This document shows, one piece after another, positions 1-5,566 of a DNA stretch of 17,439 nucleotides. Positions within the stretch are counted from its first letter, which is position 1, and the number at the start of each line of letters is the position of its first letter. Below the pieces are notes generated by a model that was not told the origin of the DNA, made no database searches, and worked only from the letters and a program-made list of their open reading frames with translations. This DNA comes from Pseudomonadota bacterium (GTDB taxonomy: Bacteria; Pseudomonadota; Gammaproteobacteria; Xanthomonadales; Xanthomonadaceae). The translations under genes were made by a program, and so were the position numbers. Location: NCBI GenBank assembly GCA_023423675.1, contig JAFAFD010000153.1, forward strand, positions 1-17,439, written 5' to 3'.

Positions 1-57
1 GAACTGATGCCGGTGAGCCAGTCGTTCGCCGGTTTCCAGGTCGCCCGCGAAGGCTGA
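1..57 (+). CDS. 3' fragment of a YdfG-type dehydrogenase gene (partial, second copy)
   Basis: The window opens inside a reading frame whose last 18 codons end in AREG and a TGA stop. They are base-for-base the reverse complement of the 3' end of the complete dehydrogenase gene on the opposite strand (176-232). No difference is seen even at third codon positions, so this is not an ordinary diverged paralogue. It is either a recent inverted duplicate or a fold-back at a contig end. The rest of the gene lies outside the window. Confidence 0.4.
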   Translation, partial: ELMPVSQSFAGFQVAREG

Positions 58-76
58 CCGGGGTCGCATCGTTTTT

Positions 77-156
77 GTAGAGTCGAGCCATGCTCGACTG
101 CTTTCGCTCGACTGCCGTTGAATGCACCGAGAGCAGTCGAGCATGGCTCGACTCTA
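77..156. repeat. SMAG (GTAG) repeat pair in inverted orientation
   Basis: The left unit begins with GTAG and contains the palindrome AGTCGAGC-CAT-GCTCGACT. The right unit is its mirror image and ends CTCTA, lacking the final C of the usual CTAC. A further CTCGACTGC copy lies in the loop at 107-115 and can compete for pairing. SMAG elements are known as abundant intergenic palindromes of S. maltophilia, typically just after genes, and may act as mRNA 3' structures. Here the element sits directly behind the dehydrogenase gene. Confidence 0.8.
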
Positions 157-175
157 AAAAACGATGCGACCCCGG

Positions 176-928
176 TCAGCCTTCGCGGGCGACCTGGAAA
201 CCGGCGAACGACTGGCTCACCGGCATCAGTTCGAGGCGATTGATGTTCAGGTGCGGCGGCAGCGTGGCCACCCAGAAGATCTGCTCGGCGATGTCTTCGG
301 CGGTCATCGGGTTGGCGCCGGTGTAGAGCTTGTCCGAGGCGGCCTGGTCGCCGTGGGTGCGGACCACGGTGAATTCGGTTTCGGCCATGCCCGGCTCGAT
401 CGTGGTCACGCGCACGCCGGTGCCGTGCAGGTCCGAGCGCAGGCCCAGCGAGAACTGGCTGACGAAGGCCTTGGTGCCGCCATAGGCATTGCCGCCCGGG
501 TACGGGTACACGCCAGCCACCGAGGAGATGTTGATGATCGCGCCCTTGCGCTCGACCAGCAGCGGCAGCAGGCGATGGGTCAGGGTCACCAGGGCGGTGA
601 TGTTGGTGTCGATCATGGTGGTCCAGTCCGACAGCTTGGCGCTCTGCGCCGGCGCGGTGCCCTGGGCCAGGCCGGCGTTGTTCACCAGCAGGTCGATGTC
701 ACCGAAGGCCGGCGGCAGCGCCAGCAGCGCGGCTTCCATCGCCACCGGATCGCGCACGTCGAACACGGCGGCGTGCACCACGTCCTTGCCATAGCGGTCG
801 ACCAGCGGCTGCAGGCGTTCGCCACGACGGCCGGTTGCGATCACTTTCCACCCGGCCTGGGCGAAGCGATGGACGGCGGCGGCGCCGAAGCCGGAGGTGG
901 CGCCGGTAATCAGGACGGTGCGGGTCAT
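176..928 (-). CDS. ydfG: YdfG-type NADP-dependent short-chain dehydrogenase
   Basis: This is a 250-residue classical short-chain dehydrogenase/reductase, a cytoplasmic enzyme. The sequence shows the Rossmann cofactor loop TGATSGFG at residues 8-15, ATGRR near 31-35 (the Arg pair favours NADP), NNAG at 83-86, Asn109, a Ser at 135-136, and the catalytic Tyr149-x3-Lys153 in AYGGTK. The stretches MIDTN, HGTGVRVT and TLPPHLNIN match E. coli YdfG closely, which reduces 3-hydroxy-acid/serine-type substrates and malonic semialdehyde. The exact substrate here is inferred. The ATG start is preceded by a GGAG about 10 nt upstream. The 3' end lies inside the long inverted repeat at the window edge. It is transcribed alone; the next gene in the same direction is about 160 bp upstream, across a hairpin repeat. 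Confidence 0.93.
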   Translation of the reverse strand: MTRTVLITGATSGFGAAAVHRFAQAGWKVIATGRRGERLQPLVDRYGKDVVHAAVFDVRDPVAMEAALLALPPAFGDIDLLVNNAGLAQGTAPAQSAKLSDWTTMIDTNITALVTLTHRLLPLLVERKGAIINISSVAGVYPYPGGNAYGGTKAFVSQFSLGLRSDLHGTGVRVTTIEPGMAETEFTVVRTHGDQAASDKLYTGANPMTAEDIAEQIFWVATLPPHLNINRLELMPVSQSFAGFQVAREG

Positions 929-1027
929 GCAGACAACTCCGTGGGGAACCAGACCCCCATTCTGGCACCGTCGGCCGGTGCCTGCGTTGCCCGATCAGGC
1001 CGGGATGGCCGGGCTGGGGGCCTTGCT

Positions 1028-1068
1028 GGGGTCAGAGCCCTTTGCCGGTGGCAAAGGGATCCGACCCC
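1028..1068. repeat. Intergenic hairpin repeat (GGGGTC...GACCCC)
   Basis: Arms GGGGTCAGAGCCCTTTGCC and GGCAAAGGGATCCGACCCC pair over 19 positions with two mismatches around a 3-nt loop. It lies between the stop of the small secreted protein and the start of ydfG. It could end transcription of the former, but no T-run follows on either strand. The outer GGGGTC/GACCCC ends resemble the GGGGTCGCATCG flank of the SMAG hairpin at 59-71. A smaller 7-bp stem (964-970 with 976-982) sits between this repeat and ydfG. Confidence 0.65.
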
Positions 1069-1088
1069 GGCGCGGGCCCCGGCAGGGT

Positions 1089-1571
1089 TCAGCGCAGGCG
1101 GAATACCCGTGCCTTGGGCAGGTCTTCGTCCACCTGCAGGAACCAGCGCCCGGCGATGCCCGGAATCACTTCGATCTGCGGCGCCTGCAGGGTCTTGCGC
1201 AGCTTCATCTGGCCCTTCATCACCTGCCACTGCTGGCCATTGTCGAGGGTGAAGACGGTGCCCGGCTCCCAGCCGGCGACATCGCCCACCACCCGAGCCG
1301 TGACCGGGCCTTCTTCCAGGCCCAGGTGCATGGCGGCCGGGGCCGGAACATTGGCGGGCACAGGTGCCGCCGGCTGGGCTGCCACGGCCGCCGGCGCTGC
1401 GCTTTCCGCCTCGCGCAGCACCCGGTTCAGCGCCTGCAGCTGTGCCGGGCTCAGCCCTACTTCGGCCAGCTGGGCCGCGTTGAGGCGCTGCTCGACCGGC
1501 ACGAAACGGTCCTGGGCGGTGGCGGCGAAGCTGCTGGCGACCAGCAGGGCGGACAGAAGGAACCGGCGCAT
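1089..1571 (-). CDS. Small secreted protein of unknown function
   Basis: I do not recognise a named family. From the ATG at 1571 the 160-residue product begins MRRFLLSALLVASS, a clear Sec signal peptide with cleavage likely after ATA or AQ near residue 19-20. A GTG 27 nt upstream would add nine residues ahead of the signal and looks less likely. After a short helical stretch comes an Ala/Pro-rich linker (about residues 60-80). A C-terminal domain of about 60 residues follows, starting near GTVFTLDNGQQW and ending KARVFRLR, which looks like a small beta fold. Periplasmic location is inferred. It stands alone, divergent from yehS. The 84-bp gap between the two genes must hold both promoters. 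Confidence 0.75.
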   Translation of the reverse strand: MRRFLLSALLVASSFAATAQDRFVPVEQRLNAAQLAEVGLSPAQLQALNRVLREAESAAPAAVAAQPAAPVPANVPAPAAMHLGLEEGPVTARVVGDVAGWEPGTVFTLDNGQQWQVMKGQMKLRKTLQAPQIEVIPGIAGRWFLQVDEDLPKARVFRLR

Positions 1572-1644
1572 CGGCGAAGTCTCAGCGGAAGTGCGCACAC
1601 TTTGCTACGGCGGGATGACAGTCCGGTGACACACGCCGGGCCGG

Positions 1645-1650
1645 TACAAT
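1645..1650 (+). promoter_or_regulatory. -10 element TACAAT next to the yehS start (leaderless type)
   Basis: TACAAT is one base from the sigma-70 consensus and ends only 5 nt before the ATG. Transcription normally begins about 6-8 nt after the hexamer, so the mRNA would start at or near the AUG. No Shine-Dalgarno sequence is present, which agrees with this. The -35 position (about 1622-1627) matches poorly. Confidence 0.5.
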
Positions 1651-1655
1651 GGGCC

Positions 1656-2123
1656 ATGATCAACAACGATGTACTGCGCAGCGTGCGCTACGCGCTGGAC
1701 CTGGGCGACCACCACGTGGTGACCCTGTGCCAGATGGCCGACCCCGCCTTCGTGGTCGATACCGGGCAGGTCAAGGCCTGGCTGCGGCGCGACGACGAGG
1801 CCGGCTTCGAAGCGATGAACGACGCCGCGCTGGCGCACTTCCTGGATGGGCTGATCGTGCACCTGCGGGGCCGCGACGAGAGCCAGCCGCTGCGCGCGGT
1901 TGAAACCCGCATCGACAACAACCTGGTGCTGAAGAAGCTGCGCGTGGCCTTCCAGCTGCGCGACGTGGACCTGATGGAGATCTTCGCCAGCGTCGGCTTC
2001 AAGGTATCCAAGTCCGAGCTCGGCGCGCTGTTCCGCCAGCCCGGCCACACCAATTACCGGCGCTGCCTGGACCAGATGCTGCGCAACTTCCTCAAGGGCC
2101 TGAGCCTGCGCGTGCGCGGCTGA
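1656..2123 (+). CDS. yehS: YehS family protein (two DUF1456 repeats)
   Basis: The 155-residue product matches E. coli YehS throughout, from INNDVLRSVRYALDL at the start to FLKGLSLR at the end. The two halves are copies of one another: residues 2-72 (INNDVLRSVRY, FLDGLIVHLRG) align with 86-155 (IDNNLVLKKLRVAF, FLKGLSLRVRG). This is the usual DUF1456 tandem. The function of the family is not established. The ATG at 1656 was chosen over longer in-frame starts because the family begins with this motif and a TACAAT hexamer lies 5 nt upstream. The last 32 bp overlap the end of the convergent LysR gene. Confidence 0.92.
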   Translation: MINNDVLRSVRYALDLGDHHVVTLCQMADPAFVVDTGQVKAWLRRDDEAGFEAMNDAALAHFLDGLIVHLRGRDESQPLRAVETRIDNNLVLKKLRVAFQLRDVDLMEIFASVGFKVSKSELGALFRQPGHTNYRRCLDQMLRNFLKGLSLRVRG

Positions 2124-2979
2124 GCACGGCCTCGACGAAGGCCCGCGCCGCCGGCGTGGGCAGGCGTTGCCAGGCCAGGTGCACGCGCCGGGTCGGGGTG
2201 GGCTGCAGCGGTATCCGCACCCCCCCCTCGAACCCCTGCGCGATCAGCACCGGCACGATGCCCACCGCCAGCCCATGGCGGACGAAGCGCTCGATCAGCT
2301 CCATCTGGTTGACCTCGAAACGCACCTGATGCGGCAGGCCGGCCGCGGCGAATGCATCGTCGGTCTGCCGGCGCGCGCCGGTACCGCGCGCGAAATCCAC
2401 CAGCGCCTCGTCCTGCAGCAGGGCCAGCGGCAACCGCGCCTGCCCGGCCAGCCGATGCGTCGGCGCCACCACCGCCACCAGATCCTCTTCCTGCAGCATC
2501 TGGTGGCAGACGCCATCCAGGCTGGCCGACGGTGCCAGCCCGACCAGGGCGACATCCAGTTCACGCGCCTGCACCTGCGCGATCAGGGTTTCGCTCTTGT
2601 CCACGCGCAGCTGGAATTCCACCTGCGGGTAGGCCTGGCGGAAGGTGGCGAGGATGGCCACCACGTCGATGTCGGTGAGCGAGGAGATCTGCCCGATCGC
2701 CAGCGTGCCACGCACCTCGCCGGTCACCGCCGCCACGTCGGCGCGCATGTGGCGCAGGCTGGCCAGCACCTGCCGCGCATGCACCAGCAGGGCCTCGCCG
2801 GCCGGCGTGATCCGCACCTGCCGCGGCAGGCGTTCGAACAGCGGCGTACCCAGGTCTGCTTCCAGGTGTGCGATCTGGTGGCTCAGCGCCGACTGCACCA
2901 CATGGCAGCGTGCGGCGGCACGGGTGAAGTTGCCTTCTTCGGCCAGGGCCACGGCAAATTCGAGCTGCTTGAGGTTCAT
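2092..2979 (-). CDS. LysR-family transcriptional regulator
   Basis: The 295-residue product begins MNLKQLEFAVALAEEGNFTRAA, the standard LysR start. The winged helix-turn-helix covers about residues 3-60 (VVQSALSHQIAHLEADLGTPLFER). A periplasmic-binding-protein-like effector domain follows from about 90 to the end, with the GTLAIGQI strand at its start. In-frame codons upstream extend the frame by 64 residues, but that stretch has no family likeness and crosses the operator. The gene is divergent from an MFS exporter, and a perfect T-N11-A box lies 22 bp before its start. By analogy with other LysR pairs it probably represses itself and controls the exporter in response to an unknown small molecule. 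The stop lies within yehS. Confidence 0.93.
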   Translation of the reverse strand: MNLKQLEFAVALAEEGNFTRAAARCHVVQSALSHQIAHLEADLGTPLFERLPRQVRITPAGEALLVHARQVLASLRHMRADVAAVTGEVRGTLAIGQISSLTDIDVVAILATFRQAYPQVEFQLRVDKSETLIAQVQARELDVALVGLAPSASLDGVCHQMLQEEDLVAVVAPTHRLAGQARLPLALLQDEALVDFARGTGARRQTDDAFAAAGLPHQVRFEVNQMELIERFVRHGLAVGIVPVLIAQGFEGGVRIPLQPTPTRRVHLAWQRLPTPAARAFVEAVLSRARAGSGP

Positions 2980-2999
2980 GCGCGCTGCCCCTGACGACC

Positions 3000-3014
3000 A
3001 TCTGAATTTCAGAT
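3000..3014. promoter_or_regulatory. LysR-type operator (T-N11-A box)
   Basis: ATCTGAA-T-TTCAGAT is a perfect 7-bp dyad around one central base. It contains T3001 and A3013 separated by 11 bases, the classic LysR recognition pattern. It lies between the lysR and exporter genes, 22 bp upstream of the lysR ATG and about 50 bp upstream of the exporter leader ORF. Binding by the adjacent LysR protein is inferred. Confidence 0.7.
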
Positions 3015-3021
3015 GCCAAGG

Positions 3022-3048
3022 ATGATGATGATTCATTTCCATCATCAT
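3022..3048. repeat. Dyad ATGATGAT-N11-ATCATCAT in the lysR/exporter gap
   Basis: Two perfect 8-bp arms (3022-3029 and 3041-3048) flank an 11-nt spacer, just after the T-N11-A box and before the leader ribosome-binding site. LysR regulators often contact a second, less conserved activation site next to the -35 region, so this may be that site. It could equally form a weak hairpin in the exporter leader RNA. Confidence 0.4.
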
Positions 3049-3054
3049 TGCAGC

Positions 3055-3060
3055 AGGAGG
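3055..3060 (+). promoter_or_regulatory. Strong Shine-Dalgarno AGGAGG serving a leader ORF
   Basis: AGGAGG is followed after 5 nt by GTG at 3066, the start of a 9-codon ORF. It lies 31 nt upstream of the exporter GTG at 3092, too far to serve that start directly. This spacing is the main reason to propose the leader peptide. Confidence 0.6.
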
Positions 3061-3065
3061 ACACT

Positions 3066-3095
3066 GTGCTCCCCACGTTCTGGAATGCCCCGTGA
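3066..3095 (+). CDS. Leader peptide MLPTFWNAP, coupled to the MFS exporter
   Basis: A 9-codon ORF (GTG start, peptide MLPTFWNAP, TGA stop) has an optimal AGGAGG at 5-nt spacing. Its last codon and stop (CCG TGA) overlap the exporter's GTG start at 3092-3094. The exporter start has no Shine-Dalgarno of its own, so its translation probably depends on ribosomes that finish this ORF. Whether the peptide does more, such as ribosome stalling in response to a drug, is speculation. Alternatively the exporter could use a non-standard upstream start (CTG at 3080), but the frame match of the strong SD favours the leader. Confidence 0.5.
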   Translation: MLPTFWNAP

Positions 3096-4285
3096 GCCCG
3101 CCCCTCCCTCCCCTGCACCGCTGGCAGGTGCTGCTGATGTCGGTTGCCACCGGCGTGGCGGTGGCCAGCAACTACTACGCGCAGCCGCTGCTGCACACCA
3201 TCGCCGATGCCTTCGGTGTGCCGTTCGGCCAGATCGGGATGGTGGTGACCGCTGCCCAACTGAGCTACGCCGCCGGCCTGATCCTGCTGGTGCCGCTGGG
3301 TGACCTGTTCGAACGCCGCCGCCTGATCGTGGTGATGAGCCTGCTCTCGGCCAGCGGGCTGGTCATCAGCGCGTGTGCGCCCTCGCTGACCTGGCTGCTG
3401 GTGGGCACGGCCATCACCGGCCTGTTCTCGGTCGTGGCGCAGGTGCTGGTGCCATTCGCCGCAACCCTGGCCGCGCCGGAGCATCGCGGCCGCGTGGTCG
3501 GCACGCTGATGAGCGGGCTGCTGCTGGGCATCCTGCTGGCACGTACCGTGGCCGGCCTGCTGTCCAGCCTGGGCGACTGGCGCCTGGTCTATGCCATCGC
3601 CGCCGCCGTGCTGGTGCTGACCGCACTGGCCCTGCAGCGCGGGCTGCCGCGCTTCCACCACACCGCCGGCCTGGGCTATTTCGCCCTGCTGCGTTCGATC
3701 GGCACGCTGTTCGTGCAGGAGCCGGTGCTGCGCCAGCGTACCCTGCTGGGCGCGTGCAGCTTCGCCATGTTCGCCATCTTCTGGACCCCGCTGGCCTTCC
3801 TGCTGGCACAACCGCCGTACGAATACAGCGATGCCACCATCGGCCTGCTCGGCCTGGTCGGTGCCGCCGGCACCCTGGCGGCGGGGCTGGCCGGGCGCAT
3901 GTCCGACCGTGGCCAGACCGGCCGCGCGACCGCCATCGCGCTGGTGATGCTGCTGCTGTCGTGGCTGCCGCTTGGCCTGTCGGCGCACTCGCTGCTGGCC
4001 CTGCTGGTGGGCGTGGTGGTGCTGGACCTGGCCGCACAGCTGCTGCACGTGAGCAACCAGAACCTGATCTATGCGCTGCAGCCGGCGGCACGCAACCGCC
4101 TCAACGCCGGCTACATGACCGGCTACTTCATCGGCGGTTCGCTGGGGTCGTTGCTGTCGGCGCAGGTCTACCAGCACTTCGGCTGGACCGGGGTGTGCGT
4201 GGCCGGCGCCGCGGTGGGCGTGTTGGCCCTGCTGCTGTGGCTGCCCGGCGCGTGGCGTGCGCGCCAGGCGGCCATCGCCCGCTAG
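3092..4285 (+). CDS. MFS transporter, DHA1-like (probable drug/metabolite exporter)
   Basis: This 397-residue inner-membrane protein has twelve likely membrane segments. The first is at about residues 12-30 and leads into SNYYAQPLL. The motif A loop between TM2 and TM3 is present as GDLFERRR (70-77), and a shortened copy appears as GRMSDRGQTG in the second half. Length and layout match bacterial 12-TM proton-driven exporters. The substrate cannot be read from the sequence. The GTG start is used because no ATG or GTG lies in frame between it and the operator region. It is divergent from a LysR regulator with a T-N11-A box between them, the usual arrangement for an inducible efflux gene. It has no Shine-Dalgarno of its own and appears coupled to a short leader ORF. 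Its TAG stop shares bases with the stop of the convergent TorF gene. Confidence 0.92.
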   Translation: MSPPLPPLHRWQVLLMSVATGVAVASNYYAQPLLHTIADAFGVPFGQIGMVVTAAQLSYAAGLILLVPLGDLFERRRLIVVMSLLSASGLVISACAPSLTWLLVGTAITGLFSVVAQVLVPFAATLAAPEHRGRVVGTLMSGLLLGILLARTVAGLLSSLGDWRLVYAIAAAVLVLTALALQRGLPRFHHTAGLGYFALLRSIGTLFVQEPVLRQRTLLGACSFAMFAIFWTPLAFLLAQPPYEYSDATIGLLGLVGAAGTLAAGLAGRMSDRGQTGRATAIALVMLLLSWLPLGLSAHSLLALLVGVVVLDLAAQLLHVSNQNLIYALQPAARNRLNAGYMTGYFIGGSLGSLLSAQVYQHFGWTGVCVAGAAVGVLALLLWLPGAWRARQAAIAR

Positions 4286-4980
4286 AAACTGCCCTGCAGG
4301 GCCAGCTCCCAGCGCCCGCCGGCATTGCCGGGGAACAGCCGGCGCGCGGCGTTGTCGGTGTCGTGCACGGTGGCACGCAGTTCCCACGCCGGTGCCAGGG
4401 TGGCGATGGCGCTGAGCTGGCCATGCAGGTAGTCCGGGCCCTGGGCGTCGGCCAACCAGTAGTGGCCGACCGCCGCTTCCAGGCGGAAACGCTCGTTCAA
4501 GGGCAGGCGTCCGCCCAGCTGCGCATAGGTGCCGCGGTGGCCGCCGGCCAGGGCATCGCTGGAATGGGCCAGCTGCAGCCAGGCCCGCTGCTTCCAGCTG
4601 AGCGTGGCACCCAGTTCGGTCCAGTCCAGCGCGCGGCCGGTGCCCGGGTACAGGTAGCGGGTGATGTTGGCGTCCAGGCTCCAGTCCTGCGCCACGACGC
4701 CGGACCAGCCGGCCACCAGATCGAATTCACTGCGCGCACCGATGTCCGGGATGAACGACACGTTCGCCCCCCACACGCTGGCATACAGGCCCGACGGCAG
4801 CGCCAGCTTCGCCCCCGCCTGTACCGCCGGGTCGCCACCGGTCTGCGAGCTGCCGCGCCACACGTAATCGCTGGTCACCGCCATGTTGCCGCTGGCCTGC
4901 ACCTGCGCCTGCGCGCTGCCGATGCCGAGCAGGCCGGCCACCAGTGCGGCCACGGCCGCGCTCATCCCCTTGCTGTCCAC
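4282..4980 (-). CDS. TorF-family putative outer-membrane porin
   Basis: The 232-residue product has a signal peptide (MDSKGMSAAVAALVAGLLG...SAQA, cleavage near residue 25). The mature start SGNMAVTSDYVWRGSSQTGGDPAVQ is the hallmark of the TorF (TIGR02001-type) beta-barrel family. Alternating hydrophobic strands with aromatic residues continue to a C-terminal ...ALQGSF, whose terminal Phe fits the outer-membrane insertion signal. The GTG start at 4980 is preceded by GAGGAA at 9-nt spacing; an ATG five codons later is the alternative. Longer in-frame starts would bury the signal peptide. Family members are proposed porins without firm substrates. It converges with the exporter, and both genes stop in the same CTAG. 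Confidence 0.85.
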   Translation of the reverse strand: MDSKGMSAAVAALVAGLLGIGSAQAQVQASGNMAVTSDYVWRGSSQTGGDPAVQAGAKLALPSGLYASVWGANVSFIPDIGARSEFDLVAGWSGVVAQDWSLDANITRYLYPGTGRALDWTELGATLSWKQRAWLQLAHSSDALAGGHRGTYAQLGGRLPLNERFRLEAAVGHYWLADAQGPDYLHGQLSAIATLAPAWELRATVHDTDNAARRLFPGNAGGRWELALQGSF

Positions 4981-5080
4981 TGCGTGGTATTCCTCGTCGA
5001 AGGCGGTCGTGCCGCCGGGACGGCAGTGTCGGCGCCGGGGCCGTAACGGATCGATGGCGCAGCGCCAGGGTTCGCGCAAA

Positions 5081-5136
5081 TTCGACGTAAAGCGCACGGG
5101 CTCGACGAAAGCGAAGGGGCTCGACGGTTGCCGGGG
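5081..5136. repeat. Three direct TCGACG repeats spaced 19-20 bp, upstream of the DUF6165 gene
   Basis: The units are TTCGACGTAAAGCGCACGGG (5081-5100), CTCGACGAAAGCGAAGGGG (5101-5119) and CTCGACGGTTGCCGGGG (5120-5136). The first two share TCGACG, AAAGCG and GGG, and the third shares TCGACG and the G-run. The spacing is close to two helical turns, so the copies face the same side of the DNA. They end exactly at the TATCAT -10 hexamer. This is the pattern of an activator or repressor array; the protein is unknown. Confidence 0.5.
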
Positions 5137-5142
5137 TATCAT
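5137..5142 (+). promoter_or_regulatory. -10 hexamer TATCAT for the DUF6165 gene
   Basis: TATCAT lies 25 nt upstream of the GTG start, leaving a short leader that includes the Shine-Dalgarno AAGGAG at 5156-5161. The -35 region falls at the junction of the second and third TCGACG repeats and has no good TTGACA match, so activation may be needed. Confidence 0.4.
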
Positions 5143-5167
5143 GTCGCCCTGTTAAAAGGAGCCCTGC

Positions 5168-5557
5168 GTGGACGCCATCCTGACCCCGGTATCGATCGGC
5201 GAGCTGATCGACAAGATCACCATCCTCGAGATCAAGGCCGAGCGCATCGACGATGCCGCCAAGCTGGCCAACGTGCGCACCGAACTGGACGGCCTGCTGC
5301 CGTTGCTGCAGCAGCAGCTGCAGGCGCAGCCGGCGCTGGGCGCGCTGCGCATCCAGCTCAAGGCCATCAACGAACGCATGTGGGACATCCAGGACCAACT
5401 GCGCGACAAGGAAGCAGCGCAGGTGTTCGATGATGCGTTCATCCAGCTGGCGCGCGGCGTCTATGGCACCAATGGCGAGCGCATCGCGGTGAAGAACGAG
5501 ATCAACCGCGTGGCCGGCTCGGCGCTGGTGGAAGAAAAGCAGTACCAGGGCGAATAA
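5168..5557 (+). CDS. DUF6165 family protein
   Basis: The 129-residue soluble protein begins MDAILTPVSIGELIDKITILEIKAERI, a conserved opening I associate with DUF6165 proteins of proteobacteria. Most of the remainder is predicted helical and probably forms coiled coils (LPLLQQQLQAQPALGALRIQLKAINERMWDIQDQLRDKE). It has no signal peptide, membrane segment or catalytic motif that I can see. The function is unknown; relatives often sit near cell-surface polysaccharide genes, but nothing of that kind is adjacent here. The GTG start is supported by AAGGAG six nt upstream and a TATCAT hexamer. It ends 9 bp before the stop of the convergent response-regulator gene. Confidence 0.8.
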   Translation: MDAILTPVSIGELIDKITILEIKAERIDDAAKLANVRTELDGLLPLLQQQLQAQPALGALRIQLKAINERMWDIQDQLRDKEAAQVFDDAFIQLARGVYGTNGERIAVKNEINRVAGSALVEEKQYQGE

Positions 5558-5566
5558 GCCCACGCG

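Larger units (their letters stand above)
1..232. repeat. Long inverted repeat around a SMAG hairpin
   Basis: Positions 1-76 pair perfectly with 157-232. After one unpaired G at 77, positions 78-102 pair with 132-156, giving arms of about 101 bp around a loop of about 29 nt (103-131). Each arm contains the last codons of the dehydrogenase gene, a GGGGTCGCATCG stretch with a T-run, and a GTAG-type palindrome. The arms run to the window edge, so the true length is unknown. Confidence 0.9.

Noticed and set aside
2561..4387. 608-residue open frame antisense to the exporter and LysR genes
   Set aside because: It is rich in Gln, His, Arg and Gly with no domain likeness and follows the codon bias of the real genes on the other strand. 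It is a typical high-GC shadow frame.
5081..5136. Possible CRISPR array or replication iterons
   Set aside because: There are only three units with no unique spacers of constant size, no cas genes and no replication initiator. An operator array fits better.
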